Positions 57,044 to 64,000 of a DNA stretch of 64,000 nucleotides are shown here, one piece after another. The translations under genes were made by a program, and so were the position numbers. The stretch is from assembly GCA_036803205.1 (NCBI GenBank), contig DAIRUS010000001.1:1-64000 (forward strand), in the 5' to 3' direction. The number at the start of each line of letters is the position of its first letter. Within the stretch, counting starts at the first letter, position 1. This DNA comes from DAIRUS01 sp036803205. Its GTDB lineage: Bacteria > Patescibacteriota > Minisyncoccia > Minisyncoccales > GBS-2. The notes beneath the pieces were generated by a model. That model was not told the DNA's origin, ran no database searches, and saw only the letters and a list, made by a program, of their open reading frames with translations.

Positions 57044-58967
57044 TTTCTTTAATTAAATCTCTAATTTTAGCTGCTCTTTCAAAGTCTAAATTGCGGGCTG
57101 CTTCTCTCATCTCTTTTTCTAATAATTTTTTATCTCTAATTATCCAAAATTCCGAAGTCACCGCTTTTTCTTTCTGAACAAATGGCCAGTCCCTAATTGG
57201 CTTAATAATCGGCTGAGGAGTAATTTTCTGTTTTTTATTATATTCCATCTGAATTTTCCGCCTTCTTTTCACCTCCTTAATAGCCGCCTTCATTGATTTT
57301 GTGATTTTGTCAGCATACAAAATGACATGACCCTGAGGATGCCTAGCTGCCCGGCCCATCGTTTGAATTAAAGTTGTCTCTGACCTTAAAAATCCTTCTT
57401 TATCAGCATCTAAAATTGCCACCAAAGCCACTTCCGGCAAATCTAACCCTTCTCTTAATAGATTTATTCCAACCAAAACATCATATTTTCCCTCTCTTAA
57501 ATCCCTTAAAATTTGCGGCCTTTCTAAGGTTTTTACTTCTGAATGAAGCCACTGGGTTTTGATTTTGTTTTCGGCAAGATAATCAGAAATGGCTTCAGCT
57601 AATCTTTTGGTCAAAGTTAAAACTAAAATCCTTTGTTTTTCTTTAATTCTCTTTTTAATTTCCTCAATTAAATCTTTGACCTGATTTTTAGTTGGTCTAA
57701 TTTCAATTGAAGGCTCTAATAATCCCGTTGGCCTGATTAATTGTTCAACAATAAACTTCTTGCCAGCTTTTTTTCTTTCCTCTTCAGCCGGCGTTGCCGA
57801 GACATAAATTATTTGACAAGCTCTTTCTTCAAATTCTTTATAGGTTAGAGGCCGATTATCAATTGCTGAAGGTAGCCTAAAGCCATATTCAATTAAACTT
57901 TTTTTTCTTGCCCGGTCTTGATTAGCCATGGCCTGAAGCTGAGGAAGAGTTTGATGGGATTCATCAATAAAAATTAAAAAGTCTTTTGGGAAATAATCAA
58001 TTAAGGTAAAAGGTGCTTCAGCTGGTTTTCTGAATTCTAAATGCCTGGAATAATTTTCAATCCCATGACAATAACCCGTCTCTTTTATCATTTCTAAATC
58101 ATAATTGGTTCTTTGTTCTAATCTTTGAGCTTCCAAAAACTTTTTCTCTTTTCTTAATTTTTTTAATTGTTCTTCTAACTCTAATTTTATATTTTCTAAA
58201 GCGATATTTAATTTTTCCTGGGGGGTAACCCAAAAGTGGGCAGGATACAGCCGGTATTTAGTATTCAGTGTTTTGTATTTAGGCGTCAAAGAAGGCTGGG
58301 CAATCGAAATCTTGTTAATTTCGTCACCAAAAAATTCAACTCTCAAGATTTTCCCTCCAGTAACCAAATAAATATCAATGATATCTCCTCTGACTCGAAA
58401 AGTGCCTGGCTTAAAATTAACATCGTTTCTTTGATATTGCAGGGAGGTAAGGTAAGAAATCAACTCCTTTCTTTTAATTTTTTTGCCCGATTTAATTTCC
58501 AAAGATACTTTCTGATAGTCTTGAGGAGAGCCAATGTTATAAATACAAGAAACCGAAGCAACAATAATAATATCTTTCCTAGTTAATAAATCTTGGACAG
58601 CCGCATGTCTTAATCTATCAATTTCTTCATTAATTTTGGCGTCTTTCTCAATATAAGTGTCGGTTTGGGGAATATAGGCTTCTGGCTGATAATAGTCATA
58701 GTAGCTTACAAAAAAATGAACAGCATTATTGGGAAAAAATTCTTTAAATTCTTGATAAAGTTGAGCGCAGAGTGTTTTATTGGGAGAGATAACGAGGGTT
58801 GGTTTTTGAATATTTTTAATTACCCATCCCATCGTAACCGTTTTTCCGCTGCCGGTTACACCCAAAAGAATCTGTCTTTTTACTCCTGATTTCAAATTCT
58901 TAACAAGCATCTTAATCGCTTGAGATTGGTCGCCTCTCGGTTTTAACAAATATTTCTCATCGAACAT
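57024..58967 (-). CDS. uvrB: Excinuclease ABC subunit B
   Basis: 647 aa, full length. Helicase motif I LLGVTGSGKTVTMGWVI, the DNA-clamping beta-hairpin region SYYDYYQPEAYIPQTDTYIE, motif II FIDESHQTLPQ, motifs V/VI (LREGLDLPEVALVAILDADK, TMGRAARHPQGHVILYADK) and a C-terminal UVR domain (MREAARNLDFERAAKIRDLI) that contacts UvrC. Verifies damage and loads UvrC in nucleotide excision repair. uvrA/uvrC are not in the window. An inverted repeat lies 12 nt upstream of the start. Confidence 0.97.
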   Translation of the reverse strand: MFDEKYLLKPRGDQSQAIKMLVKNLKSGVKRQILLGVTGSGKTVTMGWVIKNIQKPTLVISPNKTLCAQLYQEFKEFFPNNAVHFFVSYYDYYQPEAYIPQTDTYIEKDAKINEEIDRLRHAAVQDLLTRKDIIIVASVSCIYNIGSPQDYQKVSLEIKSGKKIKRKELISYLTSLQYQRNDVNFKPGTFRVRGDIIDIYLVTGGKILRVEFFGDEINKISIAQPSLTPKYKTLNTKYRLYPAHFWVTPQEKLNIALENIKLELEEQLKKLRKEKKFLEAQRLEQRTNYDLEMIKETGYCHGIENYSRHLEFRKPAEAPFTLIDYFPKDFLIFIDESHQTLPQLQAMANQDRARKKSLIEYGFRLPSAIDNRPLTYKEFEERACQIIYVSATPAEEERKKAGKKFIVEQLIRPTGLLEPSIEIRPTKNQVKDLIEEIKKRIKEKQRILVLTLTKRLAEAISDYLAENKIKTQWLHSEVKTLERPQILRDLREGKYDVLVGINLLREGLDLPEVALVAILDADKEGFLRSETTLIQTMGRAARHPQGHVILYADKITKSMKAAIKEVKRRRKIQMEYNKKQKITPQPIIKPIRDWPFVQKEKAVTSEFWIIRDKKLLEKEMREAARNLDFERAAKIRDLIKEIKNSLT

Positions 58968-58978
58968 ATTTTATTTTA

Positions 58979-58998
58979 TGTTATAATTAAGTATAACA
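58979..58998. promoter_or_regulatory. Palindrome upstream of uvrB
   Basis: TGTTATA - attaag - TATAACA, 7-bp perfect arms. It contains TGTTATAAT on the plus strand and TGTTATACT on the minus strand, so it may be two overlapping extended -10 elements, an operator, or both. Confidence 0.5.
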
Positions 58999-59440
58999 AC
59001 AAAATAAATCTTTACGAAAACTATCTTTTGAGATCAACATTTTTAGAGGTAATATTTAAAGAATGGTGACTACGCTATGAACCTGTGAAACGACTTTGCT
59101 AACAATATAATAATCGTAATATCAATGTTATTTGGAGCTATATATATCTGACTGCTACCTATTTTTTAATCAGTAGAAAAAGAAAAATTTTATCTTCCGA
59201 AAAGTTTCTTTTTTTCTTTTTTGGTTTTGTGTTTTTTAAGTTCTTTATTATACGGAATTAATTCATTTCTGGATATCATCTGGGGTCGTGTTTCTAATAT
59301 AAATTACTTGATATTTTCTTTTGTCTATATTATTTATTTTCTTCAACTTATTTCCAACTTTTTATATTTTTAAGATCTAATTTAAAAAAAACAGTTAAAT
59401 GAATATAAACTCAACAATAATATAAAAAGTTAAAAAAATT
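58999..59440. other. Gene-free AT-rich region
   Basis: About 440 nt with no frame longer than a few dozen codons and no family similarity. It contains T-rich tracts (around 59206-59222) and a short CTAC/GTAG pair near 59153, but no convincing promoter-hairpin-terminator unit. Possibly a decayed gene or the leader of the M28 peptidase gene. Confidence 0.5.
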
Positions 59441-60676
59441 ATGGAAAAAATGCCGAGATTTTTTTTAGAAAAATTAATGTCTCTTCCCCACAGAGGAAAT
59501 GCAACCCCTGAAATTGAAAAGGCGGCAGAAATTATTTTAGAAGAATACAAAAAACATAATGTTAAGGGAGAAATTTACGAATTCAAAAGTGCCGAGCAAA
59601 GCCATTATTTAATGAGTTTCATTACCACTCTTTTTATTATTGCTCTTATATTAAAACTTTTTAATAATTTTATTTTATCGCTTATTTTTTATTTTTTAGG
59701 TTGGGTTTTTTATCTTAATTGGCTTCCAATTTGGCAACGCTTTTCTCTTTTATTTCGTTCTTTTTCGGCAAAAGGGATTTTTGCTGAAGTTCCTTCTAGA
59801 GAAAAAGGAAAACATACTCTTGTTGTTAGTGCTCATTATGACACCCCACATGCAACACTTGGATTAAACATTTTACGAGCGATTAATAAAACAAATTTTG
59901 GACGAAAACTTTTTTCGCAAAATGAAAATCTCCTTTTTTTCCTTAGGGGCCCTCTTTTTCTTTTTAATATTGCTATTATATTTTTAGGAATCATTATTTT
60001 TCTTTCTCTAAAATGGTTTTTACTTCTTTTTTTTATCCCCCTTATTTTATTTTTATTAGCCCTTTTTTTGCATTTACATATGGCTTTTTCCTCACCGGTT
60101 CCGGGAGCCTTTGATAATGGTTCCGGGACGGCCGTTGTTATGGCTTTGGCAGTTTACTTTGCTCAAAATCCTTTAAAAAATATTCGTTTAATATTTTTAA
60201 CCAATCCATGCGAAGAAGGATACATTGATGGTTTTAAAGAATTTTTTAAAAAGGCAAAAATAAATAAAGAAAACACCTATTTTATAGTTCTAGACGGTGT
60301 GGGTGCAAAAAACTTAAAGATAGTTTATAAAGAGTTATCTCAGGCAATAGGAAAAACTGTTCGTTGTGACCCAATATTAAAACCATTGATTGCTGAATTA
60401 ATTGCCAGCGAAGAAAAATTTAATCAAATAAAAGAATTTTTTCTTCCGGTTCAATCTGATGCTACCAATATTTTAAAAAGAGGGGGAAAGACAGCTTTTA
60501 TTTTAACTTCTATTAACGATGATGGCTTTGTTGATTTTTACCATCAACCAGAAGATACTATTGATAAAATTAATTTTAATACTCTTAATTTATCTTATCA
60601 GTTTATGATTAAACTCCTTCAAAGGGTAAATGATTTTTTAAACTCAAAAAGCGAAAATGAAAAAAATAATTCCTAA
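59441..60676 (+). CDS. Membrane-associated M28-family zinc peptidase
   Basis: 411 aa. Aminopeptidase-type motifs: LVVSAHYDTPHA (His/Asp ligands), GAFDNGSGTAVVMAL (bridging Asp) and LTNPCEEGYIDGFKEF (catalytic and ligand Glu). Two hydrophobic hairpins interrupt it, near residues 66-110 (FITTLFIIALILKLF, LIFYFLGWVFYLNWL) and 165-215, placing the enzyme in the membrane. Substrate peptides unknown. The 3' end overlaps the MurE-like gene by 20 nt. Confidence 0.82.
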   Translation: MEKMPRFFLEKLMSLPHRGNATPEIEKAAEIILEEYKKHNVKGEIYEFKSAEQSHYLMSFITTLFIIALILKLFNNFILSLIFYFLGWVFYLNWLPIWQRFSLLFRSFSAKGIFAEVPSREKGKHTLVVSAHYDTPHATLGLNILRAINKTNFGRKLFSQNENLLFFLRGPLFLFNIAIIFLGIIIFLSLKWFLLLFFIPLILFLLALFLHLHMAFSSPVPGAFDNGSGTAVVMALAVYFAQNPLKNIRLIFLTNPCEEGYIDGFKEFFKKAKINKENTYFIVLDGVGAKNLKIVYKELSQAIGKTVRCDPILKPLIAELIASEEKFNQIKEFFLPVQSDATNILKRGGKTAFILTSINDDGFVDFYHQPEDTIDKINFNTLNLSYQFMIKLLQRVNDFLNSKSENEKNNS

Positions 60677-61862
60677 TTTTTTCTTAAGTTTTTATCATTT
60701 TTCCTTAGCCTTTTTGGGAACTCTTTTTTATGGACTTCCCTCGAAAAAAATAAAGGTGATTGGAATTACTGGTACTAACGGCAAAACTACGGTTTCTGAA
60801 ATGGTAAACCAAATTTTTGAAAAAGCCGGTTTTAAAGTTGCTTTATCAAATTCTATTCGCTTTAAAATTGACAAAAGCGAATCTTTAAACAAACTAAGAA
60901 TGACAATGCCTGGTAGAGCTTTTTTACAAAAATTTTTGAGGAGGGCAATAAAAGAAAATTGTCAATACGCAATCTTAGAAGTTACCTCAGAGGGAATTAA
61001 ACAATATCGGCATAAATTTATTAATTTTGAAATAGCTGTTTTTACCAATTTAAGCCCAGAACACATTGAAGCTCACGGTTCTTACGAAAAATATAGAGAA
61101 GCCAAAGGAAAACTTTTTCAAGAAACAAAAAACATTCATATTATAAACACCGACGATAAAGAAGCCAATTTTTTCCTTAAATTTCCAGCTAAAAGAAAAA
61201 TTACTTTTGGCTTAGAACAAGGAGAAATCAATAATCGAGAGCTAAATTTAAAATTGAAAATCCCCGGTCAGTTTAATATTTATAATGCTTTGGCGGCAAT
61301 TTCTATTGCTTACTCTCAGGGAGTAGATAAAAATTTTGCCAAAGAGGTAGTCGAAAATTTTGAAGGGGCACCCGGAAGGATGGAATTAGTTATTGCAAAA
61401 CCCTTTAAGGTTTTTGTTGATTATGCTTTTACACCGGCGGCTTTAGAAAAAGTTTATCAAACTCTTATTAAACTAAATAATGAAACTCACAAATCTCCCT
61501 CTAATTTAATTTGCGTTTTGGGTTCTTGTGGAGGGGGAAGAGATAGGTGGAAAAGGCCGGTTTTAGGGGCTTTGGCAAAAAATTATTGTCAAGAAGTAAT
61601 TATTACTAACGAAGATCCTTATAATGAAGACCCAATGGAAATTATAAATCAAGTTGCTAAAGGAGTAGGCGAAAAAGCAAAAAAAATATTAGACCGCAGG
61701 GAAGCGATTAGAGAAGCCTTAAAAATAGCAAAAGAAAATGATATTGTAATTATTACCGGTAAAGGTTGCGAGCCCTCAATTTGTATTAAAGGCAAAAAAA
61801 TTCCTTGGGATGACAGAGATGTGGTAAGAGAAGAATTCAACCGATTATTTAATCAACAATAA
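60657..61862 (+). CDS. murE: MurE-like Mur ligase lacking the first domain
   Basis: 401 aa. ATP-dependent ligase that adds the third residue to UDP-MurNAc-L-Ala-D-Glu. P-loop VIGITGTNGKTTVSEMV, then LEVTSEGIKQYRHKF, VFTNLSPEHIEAHGSYEKYR, GQFNIYNALAAISIA, VDYAFTPAALEKVYQ and TNEDPYNEDPMEII. The usual ~100-residue N-terminal UDP-substrate domain is replaced by a hydrophobic 25-residue segment. The DNPR-type motif for diaminopimelate is here NEDPYNEDP, so the amino acid added cannot be stated. Confidence 0.85.
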   Translation: MKKIIPNFFLSFYHFSLAFLGTLFYGLPSKKIKVIGITGTNGKTTVSEMVNQIFEKAGFKVALSNSIRFKIDKSESLNKLRMTMPGRAFLQKFLRRAIKENCQYAILEVTSEGIKQYRHKFINFEIAVFTNLSPEHIEAHGSYEKYREAKGKLFQETKNIHIINTDDKEANFFLKFPAKRKITFGLEQGEINNRELNLKLKIPGQFNIYNALAAISIAYSQGVDKNFAKEVVENFEGAPGRMELVIAKPFKVFVDYAFTPAALEKVYQTLIKLNNETHKSPSNLICVLGSCGGGRDRWKRPVLGALAKNYCQEVIITNEDPYNEDPMEIINQVAKGVGEKAKKILDRREAIREALKIAKENDIVIITGKGCEPSICIKGKKIPWDDRDVVREEFNRLFNQQ

Positions 61863-61863
61863 C

Positions 61864-61903
61864 CTCCTGTAATATCATTGCCATGGCTTTCTTATTACAG
61901 GAG
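61864..61903 (+). promoter_or_regulatory. Hairpin between murE and archease
   Basis: CTCCTGTAATA (61864-61874) and TATTACAGGAG (61893-61903) are a perfect 11-bp inverted repeat with an 18-nt loop containing the palindrome GCCATGGC. There is no T tract. It starts 1 nt after the murE stop and ends 17 nt before the archease ATG; its 3' arm contains AGGAG, so it could hide a ribosome-binding sequence. Confidence 0.5.
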
Positions 61904-61920
61904 ATTAGAGGAATTAAGAT

Positions 61921-62352
61921 ATGGAGAAATATGAAATTTTAGAACATAGGGCAGATCTAAAAATCAGGATTTTTGGTAAAACCAAAAAAGAATTATTTCA
62001 GAATGCCCTTTTAGGAATGAGTGAAAGTATGAAGGCCGAAATTGAAAGCCCGGCAGAAAAAGTAAAAAGAAAAGTTAGAATAGAATCGTTTGATTTGCCT
62101 TCTTTATTGGTTGATTTTTTAAGCGAGATTCTTTATTTGAGTCAGGTTAATAAAGAGGTCTATTTTGAGGTGAAGTTTAAAAAATTTTTTGTTCCGTTAA
62201 CAAGCTCAAGACAGGCTGAAATAGAGTGTGAACTAATCGGTCAAAAAGTAGAGAGATTCGGCAAAGACATAAAGGCGGTGACTTATCACGATTTGGACAT
62301 TCGTCAGAGAAAAAATAAAACCTGGCAGGCAACAGTGCTTTTTGATATATAA
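61921..62352 (+). CDS. Archease (RtcB-activating protein)
   Basis: 143 aa. Starts MEKYEILEHRADLKIRIFGK, where most archeases have EHTAD; the Asp of the metal site is kept. Other motifs: FDLPSLLVDFLSEILYLSQV and the C-terminal KAVTYHDLDIRQ. Archease speeds guanylylation and turnover of the RNA ligase RtcB, which is encoded 130 nt downstream on the same strand. SD-like AGAGGA lies 8 nt before the ATG. Confidence 0.92.
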   Translation: MEKYEILEHRADLKIRIFGKTKKELFQNALLGMSESMKAEIESPAEKVKRKVRIESFDLPSLLVDFLSEILYLSQVNKEVYFEVKFKKFFVPLTSSRQAEIECELIGQKVERFGKDIKAVTYHDLDIRQRKNKTWQATVLFDI

Positions 62353-62429
62353 GTTGGTTTTTAGGTTTAATTTTTTCAATCTCTATTGATTTGACTTTCC
62401 CACAGGAATACCACAAGATTTTTTAATTG

Positions 62430-62455
62430 GGCTAGATAAGAAAGCCTTTTCTTTT
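62430..62455 (+). terminator. Weak terminator-like hairpin after archease
   Basis: GGCT - agataagaa - AGCC followed by TTTTCTTTTT. Only 4 bp, so it may not stop transcription into rtcB. Confidence 0.25.
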
Positions 62456-62481
62456 TAGAAAACTTAAGCTAAAATGGGAAT

Positions 62482-63930
62482 ATGATTTCAAAAAAAGATT
62501 TTAGAAAAATTTCAGAGTTTCTTTGGGAAATTCCAAAAACTTTTAGGGCAAATATGCGAGTTCCGGCAAGAATTTATGTTTCTGAAAAGATGTTAGAAGA
62601 AGTATTTCGAGATCAATCGATTCCTCAATTAATCAATGGCACCACCCTTCCGGGAATAGTAAAATATGGCATTGCCATGCCTGACTGCCATGAAGGATAT
62701 AGTGTGCCTATCGGATTTGTTGGGGCATTAAGAGTTTCTGACGGAATTATTTCTCCTGGAGCAGCAGGGTTTGATTTGAATTGTGGAATGAAACTTTTAA
62801 AATCGGAATTATCAGAAAAAGATATAAAGCCATATTTAGAGAAGCTGGCAACAGAAATTCAGAAAGAAGTACCTTCGGGACTTGGCCGAGGAGGACAAAT
62901 AAAACTTTCTTTTGAGGAGATTAATAAAATTTTAGAGGGCGGAGCTCAAAAGATGGTCCAACAAGGTTTTGGCGAGAAAGAAGATATAGAAAATTGTGAA
63001 TCTCATGGAAGATTAAACTGGGCCGACGCCTCAACTGTTTCTTCGCGAGCTAAAAATCGAGGAAGGGACCAGTTGGGAACCTTGGGAAGCGGAAATCATT
63101 TCCTCGAAATTCAAAAGGTGGCTGAGGTTTTTGATGAGAAAACAGCCGAAGCTTTTGGATTGTTTAAAGACCAAATTGTAACGATGATTCATACCGGTTC
63201 GCGCGGGCTCGGACATCAGGTTTGTACTGATTATTTAAGGGAATTTATTCCGGTAATGGAAAAAAAGTATAAAATCAATGTTCCTGATAGAGAATTTGCC
63301 TGTGTACCATTCAATTCGCCAGAGGGTCGAAGGTATTTTTCAGCTATGGCCTCGGCCGCCAATTATGCCTGGGCTAATCGCCAAATGATCGCCCACTTTA
63401 TTAGAAAAGCCTGGAAGTCAGTTTTGGGTGAGAAAGACAGTTATTTGGTGGCTCTTTATGATGTTGCTCACAATATTATTAAAAAGGAAAAATATATTAT
63501 TGATGGTAAAGAAATTGAAGTGATTGTTCATCGTAAAGGATCCACCCGGGCTTTTCCTCCGGGCCACCCGGAAATCCCTGAAAGATATCGAAATGTCGGT
63601 CAACCAGTTTTAATTCCCGGCTCAATGGGAACTGCCTCTTACGTTCTAGTTGGAACCAGAGAAGGAGAGGAAGCTTTTTTCTCGACTTGTCATGGCGGAG
63701 GTCGGACAATGTCTCGACACGAAGCCATGAGACGAGTTTCTGGAAAAGAAGTAGTAAAAAGTTTAGAATCAAAAGGAATTATTGTTAAGTGCCGGTCTTT
63801 GAGGGGTATTGCCGAAGAGGCGCCCCTAGCATATAAAAACATTGATGAGGTAGTAGAGATAGTCCATAATGCTGGTCTATCAAAAAAAGTAGCAAAATTG
63901 ATGCCATTGGCAGTAATTAAGGGAGAATAA
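62482..63930 (+). CDS. rtcB: RNA-splicing ligase RtcB
   Basis: 482 aa. Joins 2',3'-cyclic phosphate or 3'-phosphate RNA ends to 5'-OH ends with GTP and Mn2+. Motifs: GIAMPDCHEGYSVPIGFVGA, AAGFDLNCGMKLL (metal-binding Cys), GTLGSGNHFLEIQ (His), MIHTGSRGLGHQVCTDYL and the nucleotidyl-His region FSTCHGGGRTMSR. Length is normal. With archease next door this forms a repair or tRNA-splicing module; which RNA it rejoins here is unknown. Confidence 0.96.
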   Translation: MISKKDFRKISEFLWEIPKTFRANMRVPARIYVSEKMLEEVFRDQSIPQLINGTTLPGIVKYGIAMPDCHEGYSVPIGFVGALRVSDGIISPGAAGFDLNCGMKLLKSELSEKDIKPYLEKLATEIQKEVPSGLGRGGQIKLSFEEINKILEGGAQKMVQQGFGEKEDIENCESHGRLNWADASTVSSRAKNRGRDQLGTLGSGNHFLEIQKVAEVFDEKTAEAFGLFKDQIVTMIHTGSRGLGHQVCTDYLREFIPVMEKKYKINVPDREFACVPFNSPEGRRYFSAMASAANYAWANRQMIAHFIRKAWKSVLGEKDSYLVALYDVAHNIIKKEKYIIDGKEIEVIVHRKGSTRAFPPGHPEIPERYRNVGQPVLIPGSMGTASYVLVGTREGEEAFFSTCHGGGRTMSRHEAMRRVSGKEVVKSLESKGIIVKCRSLRGIAEEAPLAYKNIDEVVEIVHNAGLSKKVAKLMPLAVIKGE

Positions 63931-63954
63931 ATGGACTAAAAATTAAGGTCCAAA

Positions 63955-64000
63955 ATGGAAAATTATAGTTTAAAATTTAAAAACTTTGAAAACCTAACAA
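63955..64000 (+). CDS. Possible start of a further gene, cut by the window edge
   Basis: Open frame from ATG 63955 to the end: MENYSLKFKNFENLT. Its style recalls the start of four-helix-bundle (23S intervening-sequence-type) proteins, but 15 residues cannot settle this. Confidence 0.3.
   Translation, partial: MENYSLKFKNFENLT

Noticed and set aside
1..64000. Alternative genetic code (UGA as Gly, known in some CPR lineages)
   Set aside because: UGA ends several well-recognised genes at the expected length (mutM, the TraC-like gene, the 19506 gene, rpmH), so the standard code applies.
1..64000. CRISPR arrays, insertion sequences, tRNA or rRNA genes
   Set aside because: Looked for and not seen: no regularly spaced direct repeats, no transposase motifs, no TTCGAAT-type tRNA arms, no rRNA-like blocks.

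Overview
The window is AT-rich, densely coding DNA in the standard genetic code (UGA is a working stop, for example in the ATGA overlap at 21452-21455). Several features point to a Patescibacteria (CPR, Parcubacteria-like) chromosome: short intergenic gaps, many small charged or membrane proteins, truncated or stand-alone versions of normally multidomain proteins, a PrgI / VirB4 / VirB6-like / VirD4-like type IV secretion gene set, an archease-RtcB pair, and several cell-wall hydrolases. That assignment is inference from gene content. No rRNA, tRNA, CRISPR array or insertion sequence was recognised. One 100-N scaffold gap (2364-2463) lies inside a repetitive coiled-coil gene.

Layout. 1-9.8 kb: 3' part of pnp; a coiled-coil / membrane / amidase locus that looks broken by two single-base deletions and a nonsense codon; a DksA-like protein; a large membrane protein with a peptidoglycan-binding domain; a ComM-type ATPase. 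9.8-15.4 kb: a LysM-CHAP hydrolase, ksgA (carrying a 36-nt repeat that also occurs in the preceding intergenic region), a VirB6-like membrane protein and an SPFH protein. 15.7-26 kb: a type IV secretion operon that starts with an extended -10 promoter and a highly structured leader RNA, followed by a hypothetical, PrgI, a TraC-like protein, VirB4, a small membrane protein and four consecutive proteins built on VirB2/TrbC-like double-helix modules. 26-30.5 kb: the replication-origin neighbourhood, with jag-yidC-rnpA-rpmH reading leftward and dnaA-dnaN rightward, and DnaA-box-like sites in the dnaA-dnaN gap.

30.5-39.2 kb: PBP1A, tyrS, ruvC, yebC, a lamin-tail/HhH surface protein, a PilB/GspE ATPase, tsaE and a 5'-3' exonuclease. 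Between the lamin-tail gene and the ATPase lies what looks like a stand-alone small RNA gene of about 125 nt, with its own promoter, a 14-bp closing stem and a terminal T6 tract. 39.3-48.4 kb: a nine-kb signalling operon (two V4R-like sensors, PAS protein, two orphan substrate-binding proteins, HAMP protein, alpha/beta hydrolase, histidine kinase, two single-domain response regulators). 48.5-50.6 kb: mutM, holA, rpsT. 50.7-57 kb: a VirD4-like coupling ATPase followed by four poorly characterised charged proteins, two of them paralogues with a possible nuclease-like core. 57-64 kb: uvrB, an M28 peptidase, a MurE-like ligase, archease and rtcB.

How it fits together: the VirB6-like / PrgI / VirB4 / pilin-module genes and the separate VirD4-like gene probably form one envelope-spanning export or uptake machine. 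The LysM-CHAP protein, the amidase, PBP1A and the MurE-like ligase build and cut the wall it crosses. ComM, the HhH surface protein and the PilB-like ATPase suggest DNA uptake. Promoters here repeatedly use an extended -10 (TGnTAnAAT) with short leaders.
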